In this document: in pieces, positions 37,340 through 45,655 of the stretch
Numbering within the stretch: position 1 is the stretch's first letter
How the letters are laid out: each line of letters starts with the position of its first letter
Source: Pedobacter sp. BAL39
GTDB taxonomy: Bacteria; Bacteroidota; Bacteroidia; Sphingobacteriales; Sphingobacteriaceae
DNA: 64,000 nt
Assembly: GCF_000170795.1 (NCBI RefSeq)
Contig: NZ_ABCM01000004.1
Coordinates: 186,001 to 250,000 of the forward strand
Direction of reading: 5' to 3'
Position numbers and translations under genes: made by a program
Notes under the pieces: model-generated
What the model was told of the DNA's origin: nothing
The model's database searches: none
The model's input: only the letters and a program-made list of their open reading frames with translations

Positions 37340-37621
37340 ATGTCCACAGAAACAAAAGAAGAAACATTTACATTAGAAGAAATCCTGACCTCGTTAAAGA
37401 CGATTCACCGTTTGATCCTTTGGAACGATGATGTAAATACTTTTGACCATGTCATTCACTGCATGATGAAATACCTGGATTACTCCGAGAGTCAGGCAGA
37501 AAAAATTGCCTGGGAGGTGCACAACAAGGGTAAATGTGCCGTGCTGGAAGGTTCATTCACGGAGATGGAAGTCTACCGTAAGATCTTACAACAAGAAGGG
37601 CTAACCGTTTCTGTCGATTAA
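37340..37621 (+). CDS. clpS: ATP-dependent Clp protease adaptor ClpS
   Basis: A 93-residue adaptor that binds N-degron substrates and delivers them to ClpAP/ClpC-type proteases. The core motif LILWNDDVNTFDHVIHCMMKYL is clear, followed by the helix that ends VHNKGKCAVLEG. ATG 37340 gives the normal length; the longer frame from 37274 would run through the candidate promoter and is rejected. It is divergent from the fabH-like gene. Confidence 0.93.
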   Translation: MSTETKEETFTLEEILTSLKTIHRLILWNDDVNTFDHVIHCMMKYLDYSESQAEKIAWEVHNKGKCAVLEGSFTEMEVYRKILQQEGLTVSVD

Positions 37622-37713
37622 CCCTCCCCTTTAATATTTAATGGCATTGATCAGGAATTAACACTGATCCTTACTTATCCTATTGATGTCGCAATCACAT
37701 CGATACCGCTGCA

Positions 37714-38310
37714 TTATTTTAGCTGGTTGATGACCGCCGCAAGTTCCTCCTGCGTAGACACGGACTTATCTTTTGCATACCAGCTGTGGAGTTTTTCAGA
37801 AACTACAGTCATCTCCGCATTTTCTTTTTTCCATTCTACCAATAGTGTTTGCAGCACCTGAGGACGTGGCCCCCATTTCAATAACAACTGTCCTTCTTCA
37901 TCCAGGATCAGAAGTACCGGAATCGCACGACCGCCATTGGTCAGGTGCGCATCGATCAATGGTAGCTGCTGATCCCGCAGCACAAACCTGAGCGACAGGT
38001 GATCCGGGGCAGCATTCGCCATCTTATCAAACAAGGGTACAATCTGTGCCGCATCACCACACCAGCCTTCAGAAATGACCAACATACTGTACTTACCCTT
38101 CAGGGCTTTCAACGCATCCAGCAGCGAGGGCTGCAGTTGCACAGTTTTATCCACCCTGTTCATCCTTTGCACATTCATCTTCGAGTAATGAAGCATGAAC
38201 TCACTATGGTCAGGTCCGGTGGTTTTTCCTTCCGACAAGAATTGGCTGATGAGATTACGGTAAGACGTGTAAGTCATACCTTCGCTAACAAAAATTTTAC
38301 TGTATTCCAT
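37714..38310 (-). CDS. Thioredoxin-family protein with a one-cysteine CGDA active site
   Basis: A 198-residue protein without a signal peptide. A thioredoxin-like core contains SEGWCGDAAQ (Cys84, Ala87) in place of CxxC, then a central cis-Pro loop (RAIPVLLILDEEGQL). The second active-site cysteine is absent, so disulfide exchange by the normal two-cysteine route is unlikely; a glutathione- or thiol-adduct type or a binding role may apply. The N-terminal ~60 residues are helical and the last ~40 form an extra helical tail. The 92-base gap to clpS has only short hairpins (6 base pairs at 37649-37669). Confidence 0.8.
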   Translation of the reverse strand: MEYSKIFVSEGMTYTSYRNLISQFLSEGKTTGPDHSEFMLHYSKMNVQRMNRVDKTVQLQPSLLDALKALKGKYSMLVISEGWCGDAAQIVPLFDKMANAAPDHLSLRFVLRDQQLPLIDAHLTNGGRAIPVLLILDEEGQLLLKWGPRPQVLQTLLVEWKKENAEMTVVSEKLHSWYAKDKSVSTQEELAAVINQLK

Positions 38311-38413
38311 GGTTTATAAGCTGTAATAAAATAGTTACTCCTCTTATTTTAAACTTCACCGCCGTTTCTTTGTCCCTCTTATAATAAAACACACACAAAG
38401 CCAGAAATCATTG

Positions 38414-40909
38414 ATGAAGAATATGCAATACAAAGTTCTATTTTTAGCGCTTGCCATTTGTACTACAACTGTAAAACTTAATGCCCAGGAAGCTACCGGA
38501 CATGGGAAAATCGTCGCCAAAGTAATTGATGCGCAGACGAATGAGACTGTTCCCTTTGCTACCGCGGTAATCCTCAATAGAAAAACCAAAGCCGTCGTCA
38601 AAGGCGCACAAACAGATATCAACGGAAATTTGCTGATGACAGGCCTTCCCAACGGAGCATTTACCTTCAAAATCAGCTATGTAGGCTACCAGACCATGGT
38701 GAGGGATTCGGTGTCGCTTTCCGACATCATCAGGGAGATCAACCTGGGCACCATCAAAATGAAAACTGCCAAAGGTACCGTCCTGAATGAGGTGGCCATC
38801 ACCGCCCAGAAAAGTACCATGACGATGGGTGTCGATAAAAAAGTATTCTCCGTAGACCAAAGTCTGGTCAGCGAAGGAGGTTCCGCATCCGACCTGCTCC
38901 AGAATGTTCCTTCAGTACAGGCCGACATTGACGGAAATGTGAGCCTTCGTGGCTCCAGCGGCGTTAGGGTGCTCATCGACGGTAAGCCTTCGCTGATCGC
39001 CGGAGGTAACGTAGCCCAAATCCTTCAATCTATCCCCGCCAGCAGCATCGAAAGTGTCGAGCTCATCACCAATCCTTCTGCAAAATATGATGCCGAAGGC
39101 CAATCGGGGATCATCAATATCGTCCTGAAAAAGAATAAAAAACTAGGCCTGAACGGAAACGTGGCACTTACAGCAGGTAACCGTGATAACTACAACGCCA
39201 ATACCAGCCTCAGCTTTCAGAACAGCAAGGTAAACCTTTACGGAAATTACAGCTACCGTTATGGAAACCGCATCGGTGGCGGTTACAACAACATCACCTA
39301 TCTGAATCCCAGTTTCGCAACAGCCTTCGCCGATCAGAATACAGATTCCAGGTCCAACGACAAGGGCCACAATGTAAAAGCGGGTATTGATTATACCTTA
39401 ACGGACAAGGATGTCATCAGTTTTTCCGGTGGGTTCAACATCCGCGACAACGACAAAACGGATTTTATCAATATCAATCAGTTGGGGGCCGGCTATAACC
39501 CGTTAGAGCTCAGCAGAAGAACCAACACCAACCTGGGTTCCGGTGGCAGTTACGACCTCAACCTGGACTACAGCCATAAATTTGCCAACCCAAAACAGGA
39601 AATCACCTTCAACGGAAGTTTTTCTGATGGAACGAATGACAATTATCAAACCTACAATACAGATATTTTTAACCAGAATGGTATGGATGTTACCCTGCTG
39701 CCTACGCTGAGCAGGAACGATGGAAAGGGTACCAACAGGAACTATAACATCCAGGCAGACTATACCATGCCGATCGGTGATGCCGGAAAGTTTGAAGCCG
39801 GATACCGGAGCCAGATCAGGTACGCAGACAACAATATTTTTGCCGACAATTTCAATCACCTGACGGGCGACTACGAAGTAGATTTCTCACTCACCAATAA
39901 CTTCGACAGCAAGGACCAGGTGCATGCTCTATATGCCAACTACCAGAACCAGATTAAAAACTTCGGTTATCAGGTAGGGTTAAGGGCTGAAGATGCTACC
40001 CTCGATACGCGTCTCGGTATGTACCAAAACTCCAGCAGCCTGAGCTATACGCCTGGAAAAGTAGACTACACACGTTTATACCCAAGTATCTATCTGACGC
40101 AAAAGCTGAAATCAGAACAGCAGGTGCAGCTGAGCTACAGCAGAAGGGTAAACCGCCCACGTCCATGGGACACCAATCCCTTTCTGGATGTTTCCGATCC
40201 ACTCAACTACCGTCAGGGTAACCCGAATCTGAGACCTGAGGATGTGCACGCGTTCGAGTTGAGCTACAGTAAATTCTGGAAAAAGATCACCTTCATTTCG
40301 ACTGCCTATGTTCGTCAGACAAACGACGTCATCCAAAGGGTAAGGACGGAGCCTGATGAGAACGGGATCACCACCAGCACACCTCGAAATCTAACCAAGG
40401 AACTGTCCAGCGGTCTGGAGCTCATCGGTCGCGTAGATGTTTCCAAAGCATGGAACTTTACAGCAAATGCCAACTTGTACCAGACAGACATCAACGGTGT
40501 TCCTGAATTTGGTATCGTCGACAACTCTGGTTTCACCTGGAATGCCAACCTGACCAATAATTTTGTTCTTCCTTACAACATTACCCTGCAGATCAAAGGC
40601 GATTACCGTGCAAAACAGGTGATGGCCCAGGGAACAAGAAATGCGATGTATGGCATTGATGCAGGTGCCAAATACGACTTCAAGGACAAAAAATCTTCAT
40701 TGAGTTTCAACATCAGGGACATCTTCAACACCAAACGCTGGAGCATGACCACAGAGACAGAAAGCTCAATCGTAGATTTCAAACGTTACATGCAAGGTAC
40801 AATGGGCAGCCTGACCTACTCTTACCGCTTCGGAAAGACAACCTTCAATGCCAAAAAAGCAAAAAAACCTGAGCAGCAGGAGATGCGCAGCAATGAAGAA
40901 TCTTTTTAA
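38414..40909 (+). CDS. TonB-type outer-membrane beta-barrel protein with carboxypeptidase-regulatory domain
   Basis: A protein of about 831 residues with a signal peptide (to about residue 25, ending LNAQ). A carboxypeptidase-regulatory-like domain (about 33-110, NGAFTFKISYVGYQTM) and a plug domain (about 150-240: LLQNVPSVQADIDGNVSLRG, VLIDGKPSL, ITNPSAKYDAEG) come first. A long barrel follows, full of alternating aromatic strands. It resembles the TonB-receptor-like 'outer membrane beta-barrel family' of Bacteroidota. Uptake substrate is unknown; no SusD-like partner is nearby. ATG 38414 is preferred over the TTG at 38411. Confidence 0.9.
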   Translation: MKNMQYKVLFLALAICTTTVKLNAQEATGHGKIVAKVIDAQTNETVPFATAVILNRKTKAVVKGAQTDINGNLLMTGLPNGAFTFKISYVGYQTMVRDSVSLSDIIREINLGTIKMKTAKGTVLNEVAITAQKSTMTMGVDKKVFSVDQSLVSEGGSASDLLQNVPSVQADIDGNVSLRGSSGVRVLIDGKPSLIAGGNVAQILQSIPASSIESVELITNPSAKYDAEGQSGIINIVLKKNKKLGLNGNVALTAGNRDNYNANTSLSFQNSKVNLYGNYSYRYGNRIGGGYNNITYLNPSFATAFADQNTDSRSNDKGHNVKAGIDYTLTDKDVISFSGGFNIRDNDKTDFININQLGAGYNPLELSRRTNTNLGSGGSYDLNLDYSHKFANPKQEITFNGSFSDGTNDNYQTYNTDIFNQNGMDVTLLPTLSRNDGKGTNRNYNIQADYTMPIGDAGKFEAGYRSQIRYADNNIFADNFNHLTGDYEVDFSLTNNFDSKDQVHALYANYQNQIKNFGYQVGLRAEDATLDTRLGMYQNSSSLSYTPGKVDYTRLYPSIYLTQKLKSEQQVQLSYSRRVNRPRPWDTNPFLDVSDPLNYRQGNPNLRPEDVHAFELSYSKFWKKITFISTAYVRQTNDVIQRVRTEPDENGITTSTPRNLTKELSSGLELIGRVDVSKAWNFTANANLYQTDINGVPEFGIVDNSGFTWNANLTNNFVLPYNITLQIKGDYRAKQVMAQGTRNAMYGIDAGAKYDFKDKKSSLSFNIRDIFNTKRWSMTTETESSIVDFKRYMQGTMGSLTYSYRFGKTTFNAKKAKKPEQQEMRSNEESF

Positions 40910-40940
40910 TGCTGAAATGAGAAATTAGTATATTGCGACC

Positions 40941-41495
40941 ATGGAAGATAGGAACCCCTGGATCACAATAGAAAGTCATAAAGTATATGAGAACAATTGG
41001 ATTGGGCTCACAGAACATCAGGTCATTAATCCCTCCGGAGGCAAAGGCATCTATGGTGAAGTTCATTTTAAGAACTATGCGATCGGTGTGTTGCCTCTGG
41101 ATAAAGACCTGAACACATGGCTTGTCGGTCAGTACCGCTTTCCTCTCAAAGCATACAGCTGGGAAATTCCTGAAGGCGGAGGCCCGCTTGATGAAGAGCC
41201 CCTTGACAGCGCGATGCGCGAGTTAAAGGAAGAAACAGGGCTCATCGCTACGGAATGGATGGAAATCCAGCGCATCCACCTCTCCAACTCTGTCAGCAAT
41301 GAGCTGGCCATCCTCTACATCGCCAGAAATCTAACCCAGGGAGAATCCAGCCCCGAGGAAACGGAAGATCTGCAAATCAAGAAGCTGCCTTTTCAGGAGG
41401 CTTATGAAATGGTTCTCAGCGGTGAGATCACCGACAGCATGAGCGTAGCGGCAATCCTCAAAACGCACATCCTTTTAAAAGAAGGTCATTTTTAA
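40941..41495 (+). CDS. NUDIX hydrolase (ADP-ribose pyrophosphatase-like)
   Basis: A 184-residue NUDIX protein. The Nudix box GGGPLDEEPLDSAMRELKEE with TGL following (residues 79-101) matches G-x5-E-x7-R-E-L-x-E-E-x-G exactly and binds the catalytic metals. The N-terminal strands (LVGQYRFPLKAYSWEIPEGG) resemble ADP-ribose pyrophosphatases, which also hydrolyse other nucleoside diphosphate-X substrates. plsC starts 13 bases after its stop. Confidence 0.93.
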   Translation: MEDRNPWITIESHKVYENNWIGLTEHQVINPSGGKGIYGEVHFKNYAIGVLPLDKDLNTWLVGQYRFPLKAYSWEIPEGGGPLDEEPLDSAMRELKEETGLIATEWMEIQRIHLSNSVSNELAILYIARNLTQGESSPEETEDLQIKKLPFQEAYEMVLSGEITDSMSVAAILKTHILLKEGHF

Positions 41496-41508
41496 TCTCC
41501 ACATCACA

Positions 41509-42243
41509 ATGAATAAGTTTCTAGGGTATCTGTTAACGCCCGTATTCTATTTTTTCTTTTTCCTGACCCTCATCATCTTCCAGCCGATACAATGGGTCTG
41601 CTACCGCTTTTTCGGATATCAGGCACATAAAGTGTCTGTGGACATCCTCAACTTTTTCCTGACCTACTGCCAGGTATTCCTGGGATCCAGTACCACCTTC
41701 CGGAACGAGCAGGACATTCCAGTGGACCAGCCAAAGATCTTTGTAGCCAACCACCAGAGCATGTATGACATTCCTGCACTGATCTGGTTCCTCAGAAAAC
41801 ACCATGTCAAGTTCATTTCCAAAATTGAGCTTACGAAAGGTATTCCCTCGATCTCCTTTAACCTGAAGTATGGTGGCGGTGCCAACATCAACCGCAAGGA
41901 CAGCAAACAGGCGGTAGGTGAAATTATCAAGCTGGGACGCAGAATGAAAGAGAAAAACTGGTCGACATTGATCTTCGCTGAAGGTACCCGCTCAAAAGAC
42001 GGACAACTGAAACCTTTCCAGGTGGGTGGCATTGCAACATTACTGAAAGTCGTTCCCAACGCATTGGTAGTGCCGGTGGCCATTGAGAACTCCTGGAAGA
42101 TTGTCCGTTATGGTTCCTACCCGTTAAGTGCAGCCGAGAAACTGAAATGGACTGTGCTCCCTCCACTGGACATCACAGACAAAAAGCCAGAAGAGATTAC
42201 CCTTGAACTTGAAAATGTGATTAAAAAAGCAATAGGACAGTAA
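41509..42243 (+). CDS. plsC: 1-acyl-sn-glycerol-3-phosphate acyltransferase
   Basis: A 244-residue PlsC-family enzyme that adds the second acyl chain to make phosphatidic acid. An N-terminal membrane helix (about residues 10-30) is followed by the NHQSMYD catalytic HX4D motif (His82, Asp87), a GGGANINRKD block (about 122-131), and FAEGTRS (Glu158-Arg161) for substrate binding. It is downstream of the NUDIX gene in a likely two-gene unit. The following 24 bases are C/T-rich and hold no clear terminator. Confidence 0.95.
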   Translation: MNKFLGYLLTPVFYFFFFLTLIIFQPIQWVCYRFFGYQAHKVSVDILNFFLTYCQVFLGSSTTFRNEQDIPVDQPKIFVANHQSMYDIPALIWFLRKHHVKFISKIELTKGIPSISFNLKYGGGANINRKDSKQAVGEIIKLGRRMKEKNWSTLIFAEGTRSKDGQLKPFQVGGIATLLKVVPNALVVPVAIENSWKIVRYGSYPLSAAEKLKWTVLPPLDITDKKPEEITLELENVIKKAIGQ

Positions 42244-42267
42244 CCACATCCTTTTCTTCCTTCTTCT

Positions 42268-42363
42268 TTAATTAATACATAGTAAAGCTCCTCCAAGTGC
42301 CTGTTTTGATGGTATTGCATTTTGCGATACCATGTCTTCTACTTCCTTCTCAGTTAGCTGCAT
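42268..42363 (-). CDS. Possible 31-residue peptide with a double-glycine motif
   Basis: A very short open frame (31 codons plus stop), 25 bases downstream of the ORF6N gene on the same strand. It starts MQLTEKEVEDMVSQ and ends ALGGALLCIN. An amphipathic first half followed by Gly-Gly resembles the leader of GG-type secreted peptides, though only about six residues follow. A purine-rich GGGAAA lies 8 bases upstream of the ATG. No transporter or modification enzyme gene is nearby. It could instead be chance, or a remnant of a longer gene. Confidence 0.3.
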   Translation of the reverse strand: MQLTEKEVEDMVSQNAIPSKQALGGALLCIN

Positions 42364-42388
42364 GATAAATTTCCCACGAAATCATTAA

Positions 42389-42925
42389 CTATTTCCCTTT
42401 TCGCTTAAACCCGATTTCTGCTCTTGGCTGTTCTTCTTTTTCAATGAATTTACTCAGATAAGTGAACAATATCTCTATTTTCTGATCCTGCTTGAGGAGC
42501 TTTTTTTCTACCTGCTCCACCAGCAATAATACGTCTTTATGCAGCAGTACGAGTTCACGGATGCGGGTATAGATACGAATGATTTGAATATTGACATGAA
42601 TAGCACGTTCACTACTCAATACACAAGATAACATCGTCACTCCCTGTTCTGTGAAACAAAAAGGCATATAGCGTAATCCTTGGCGGTCTTCTTTGGAGGT
42701 CACAAACTGTGACCTCCAATTCTCCAGTTCATCTTTAGTCATTTCAAACATAAAGTCCTCCGGAAAACGGGTTATGTTACGTCGTACTGCCTGTTTTAAT
42801 ACCTTCGTCTCCACACCATACAATTCAGCCAAATCCCTGTCCAGCATCACCTTATGGTTCCGGATCATATAAATCTTACTCATGACTACTTCGTCAGGTA
42901 TAATAACTGCGTTCGTTTGACTCAT
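42389..42925 (-). CDS. ORF6N-domain protein
   Basis: A 178-residue protein starting at ATG (complement of 42923-42925); a longer frame to 43105 has no support. The N-terminal ORF6N domain (MIRNHKVMLDRDLAELYGVETKVLKQAVRRN ... FPEDFMFEMTKDEL) is a phage- and plasmid-associated DNA-binding domain. The ~70-residue C-terminal helix is rich in Leu and Lys and is probably a coiled coil (LLVEQVEKKLLKQDQKIEILF). ORF6N proteins are often mobile or accessory genes. It is divergent from an orphan HipB-like regulator. Function is unknown; anti-repressor or regulator is a guess. Confidence 0.88.
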   Translation of the reverse strand: MSQTNAVIIPDEVVMSKIYMIRNHKVMLDRDLAELYGVETKVLKQAVRRNITRFPEDFMFEMTKDELENWRSQFVTSKEDRQGLRYMPFCFTEQGVTMLSCVLSSERAIHVNIQIIRIYTRIRELVLLHKDVLLLVEQVEKKLLKQDQKIEILFTYLSKFIEKEEQPRAEIGFKRKGK

Positions 42926-43062
42926 ACTACGAATGTATCTATATAGGTACTTATAGTGGTTATTTCTTAGGATGATATTTGTCAACGATTCCTTCAGATC
43001 GTCCTGATTACTGATGTGGTTTAATGATGTGATGGTATTTGAATTTAAAATATATCTATTTG

Positions 43063-43073
43063 CATATAATATG
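43063..43073. promoter_or_regulatory. Candidate operator 1 upstream of the HipB-like gene
   Basis: CATATAATATG is an 11-base perfect palindrome. The 13-base stretch TGCATATAATATG (43061-43073) recurs with one difference at 43101-43113, exactly 40 bases on. It is a candidate autoregulatory site. Confidence 0.45.
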
Positions 43074-43102
43074 TCGATATATTCCCATATTAGATGTAAA
43101 TG

Positions 43103-43113
43103 CATATACTATG
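43103..43113. promoter_or_regulatory. Candidate operator 2 overlapping the HipB-like start codon
   Basis: CATATACTATG differs from operator 1 by one base and contains the ATG at 43111. Binding here would block translation initiation or early transcription. Confidence 0.45.
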
Positions 43114-43317
43114 AAAGGATTAGCTTCATTCGTAAAAGAGAGAAGAAAACTTACTGGATTAACTCAGCAAGAGTTTTCAGATAAAGTTGGCGTTGCCCTT
43201 ACGGTAATCCGTAAAATCGAACAGGGTAAGGAGAATCTGAACCTGTCTAGCGTCAACCAGGTATTGTTAATGTTTGGAAGCATGCTTGCACCGGTCAGCA
43301 AGAAAGAAATTGAGTAA
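43111..43317 (+). CDS. Orphan HipB/y4mF-like XRE-family regulator
   Basis: A 68-residue helix-turn-helix protein starting at ATG 43111; the longer frame from 43039 would run through both candidate operators. The HTH is LTQQEFSDKVGVALTVIRKIEQGKENL, and the tail SSVNQVLLMFGSMLAPVSKK is typical of the small HipB-type regulators that precede split HipA toxin genes. No HipA gene follows: a terminator lies at once downstream and the next gene is convergent. It is either a solitary regulator or the remains of a toxin-antitoxin locus. Confidence 0.85.
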   Translation: MKGLASFVKERRKLTGLTQQEFSDKVGVALTVIRKIEQGKENLNLSSVNQVLLMFGSMLAPVSKKEIE

Positions 43318-43320
43318 AAC

Positions 43321-43351
43321 AATAATAGCCCGGCTTATCCGGGCTATTATT
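43321..43351. terminator. Bidirectional terminator between HipB-like and LytTR genes
   Basis: AATAATAGCCCGG (43321-43333) pairs fully with CCGGGCTATTATT (43339-43351) around CTTAT: a 13-base-pair stem with AT-rich outer arms on both sides, placed between two convergent genes. Confidence 0.85.
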
Positions 43352-43371
43352 ATCTCTAGGCCAATGGCTTA

Positions 43372-44130
43372 TTAGATATTTTTATTGTCAATATGCTTGA
43401 AGAATTCATCCCTGTAAGTATCTCCGATTGGGATGACCTTACCGCAGATGCTGATCCTGCTGCGTTCGATGCTTTCGATCTTATCTAAAGCAATGATATA
43501 AGACTTATGCACCCTGATGAACTGACCATCGGGCAGTGTCTCATCCATCTTTTTCATATTCTGAAGCGTAATCACACGCTCTGTTTTTGTATAGATAGAA
43601 ATATAATCCTTTAATCCTTCAATGTATAGGATGTCATCCAGCTGGATTTTCTGAATCTTATGCTCTGTCTTCACAAAGATGAAGTCTTGTATTGTATTTG
43701 CAGGTGCAGCAGATTGTGCTACCGGTGTCGCAGGAACTTGCGTTGCAACGGCCACTGGTTCGGCGGTCTTTTGCTGCTGATTATGTACCTTCTCTACTGC
43801 TTTATAGAAGCGGTCGAAGGCAATAGGTTTCAATAGGTAATCAGAAACATTAAGATCGTAGCTTTCCAGCGCATACTGTGAGTAGGCAGTAGTCAGGATA
43901 TAACTCGCTTTGTTGTTGGCGATCTTCAAAAACTGGATACCTGTAAGTTCCGGCATCTGAATGTCCAGAAATACCAGGTCAATCCCTCCGGCCTGCACCA
44001 TCTGCAATGCTTCAATGGCATTCTCCGTTCGTTTCACCAATTCGAGAAAAGGCACTTTGGAGACATAATCCTCTATAATATCCAGCGCTAAAGGCTCATC
44101 ATCAACCGCAATACATTTTAACTTTGTCAT
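43372..44130 (-). CDS. LytTR-family response regulator
   Basis: A 252-residue two-component regulator. The receiver has the acidic pair Asp10-Asp11, phospho-acceptor Asp56 (VFLDIQMP) and Lys101 (LLKPIAF). A Pro/Ala/Val-rich linker (about 121-147) leads to a LytTR DNA-binding domain (about 150-250: ILYIEGLKDYISIYT, VHKSYIIALDKIESIE). Its start overlaps the sensor kinase gene by 4 bases. Target genes are unknown; LytTR regulators often bind close to their own or neighbouring genes. Confidence 0.94.
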   Translation of the reverse strand: MTKLKCIAVDDEPLALDIIEDYVSKVPFLELVKRTENAIEALQMVQAGGIDLVFLDIQMPELTGIQFLKIANNKASYILTTAYSQYALESYDLNVSDYLLKPIAFDRFYKAVEKVHNQQQKTAEPVAVATQVPATPVAQSAAPANTIQDFIFVKTEHKIQKIQLDDILYIEGLKDYISIYTKTERVITLQNMKKMDETLPDGQFIRVHKSYIIALDKIESIERSRISICGKVIPIGDTYRDEFFKHIDNKNI

Positions 44131-45158
44131 ATATCTAGCATTAATTCACTGGTGTAATGGGTAGCCGAATTTACGATATTTAATTTATATCTATCAGGAT
44201 ATAACAGCTGAAGACGTCGCTCAACGTTATGCAGGCCCACACCTCCCATTTCATCCTTATTAAAATTATTCTTTTTATTCGTAACACTGAAGTGCAGAAT
44301 TTTCTGGTTGGCAATGATATTGATCTTGATCGGATTCTCAGGATCATTCGCAACACCATGTTTAAAAGCATTCTCCACAAATGAAATTAGGATCAGCGGT
44401 ACAATATGCTGACCATCAATCTCGCCGTTCATGGTGAACTCCACCGCTGCGCCATCCTTAAAGCGGAGCTTCTGCAGCTCGATGAAACTCTGTACATATT
44501 CTACTTCTTTGCTGAGTGCCACCCAACTGTCATTGCTCTCATAAATCATATAACGCATGATCTCCGAAAGTTTCAATACTGCATCTGCAGTTTTATCGGA
44601 TTTCTGATAAGCAAGAGAGTAAATATTGTTGAGTGAATTAAATAGAAAATGTGGGTTGAGCTGAGACTTCAGGAACTGCAACTCCATCTCCCGTTTTTCA
44701 GTTTCCAGATTGCGCTGTACCCGTTCATTTCCAAACCAGTCGATCGCAAACTTCAGCAGGGAGCTGACTACAACGAAAAACCCAGAGGTAAATATGGAAG
44801 CAAGTGCATAATGTGTAATCGGTTGGTAATTGATCCTGCCCTGCTCATCAATATATTTCAGGATGGTATCTGGGCTTAGGGTAGCAACAACGGTCTTCAA
44901 CGTTGCCATAGCCATGATCAGCAGAACGATGGAGGCGATATATAACCCATATCGCTTCTGCTCCTTTACCAGCATTGGGATCAGCAAAGTGTAGTTGATA
45001 TAGAAGATGGAGATGTTGATGACCCCCGCGACTCCATAAGTAATTCCCAGTGCACGTATTGGGAGCTTGTTTTCTGTGTACAATACCGCCATTACGACAA
45101 TCAGTGCGATGATAAACCAGAATACCACGTGTACTATAAAAGGTCCTTTACTCTTCAT
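44127..45158 (-). CDS. LytS/YpdA-type sensor histidine kinase
   Basis: A 343-residue membrane kinase. Four helices lie in about residues 10-30, 38-62, 72-92 and 117-137, with short loops and no large sensor domain. The His_kinase motif QLNPHFLFNSLNNIYSLA puts the phosphorylated His at 170. The N-box is SFVENAFKHG (about 254-263), and the ATP lid is GGVGLHNVERRLQLLYP. It is the partner of the overlapping LytTR regulator. The stimulus is unknown. Confidence 0.94.
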   Translation of the reverse strand: MKSKGPFIVHVVFWFIIALIVVMAVLYTENKLPIRALGITYGVAGVINISIFYINYTLLIPMLVKEQKRYGLYIASIVLLIMAMATLKTVVATLSPDTILKYIDEQGRINYQPITHYALASIFTSGFFVVVSSLLKFAIDWFGNERVQRNLETEKREMELQFLKSQLNPHFLFNSLNNIYSLAYQKSDKTADAVLKLSEIMRYMIYESNDSWVALSKEVEYVQSFIELQKLRFKDGAAVEFTMNGEIDGQHIVPLILISFVENAFKHGVANDPENPIKINIIANQKILHFSVTNKKNNFNKDEMGGVGLHNVERRLQLLYPDRYKLNIVNSATHYTSELMLDI

Positions 45159-45383
45159 GCATTTATGCGCCTAATTCAATACGTCTAAAATAGGGTTTTC
45201 AGGCTGCTGAGGCTATATCCTTTCGACGAACGGGCATTTTTTTTCTACGAACTGGTCAAAAATACCAATCAATTACAAAGCCATTCGAAAGTGGCGTTTA
45301 TCTATGATATTGGAAGCTTGGTCTAAAAGATTTTAGCAGCGTTTTTTTTATGATTCTATTTGTTTCATCAAAACAAAACAATT

Positions 45384-45557
45384 ATGAAAAAGTTATCAAA
45401 CGTATCGCCATTTCTACTGCTCCTGGTTCCGGTTTTCGTCATGATGATGCTTAGCCTTGCAGCAAGCACTGTAAATACACCAAGTGATGAAGTTGCCTTA
45501 AAAGGGAATACAAAGACTACAGGTATTGCAAAAATCACCTCAATATTCTTTAAATAA
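45384..45557 (+). CDS. Small hydrophobic peptide of unknown function
   Basis: A 57-residue open frame starting at ATG 45384. It has a basic N-terminus, one hydrophobic helix (SPFLLLLVPVFVMMMLSLAAS) and a short polar tail ending FFK. It could be a small exported or membrane peptide; I recognise no family. It stands alone and is followed within 10 bases by a hairpin, which supports a transcribed unit. The 225-base region before it has no recognised signal. Confidence 0.5.
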   Translation: MKKLSNVSPFLLLLVPVFVMMMLSLAASTVNTPSDEVALKGNTKTTGIAKITSIFFK

Positions 45558-45559
45558 AA

Positions 45560-45584
45560 AACACTGTTCCATGTCAACAGTGTT
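45560..45584 (+). terminator. Hairpin after the 57-residue peptide gene
   Basis: AACACTGTT (45560-45568) pairs with AACAGTGTT (45576-45584) across a 7-base loop. No T run follows (ACGTG), so termination would be weak. Confidence 0.4.
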
Positions 45585-45655
45585 ACGTGATGTGTAGCCG
45601 GGCATGGATTACTAAATATAAACAGTATTTTGCGACACTTCCAGCCTCATAGCTA

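Noticed and set aside
37622..37713. Rho-independent terminator between clpS and the thioredoxin-like gene
   Set aside because: Only 5-6 base-pair hairpins with long loops and no T run are found.
42926..43105. N-terminal extension of the ORF6N protein by 60 residues
   Set aside because: The extra part is AT-rich and low in complexity and would cross the candidate HipB-type operator region; ORF6N proteins begin near the chosen Met.
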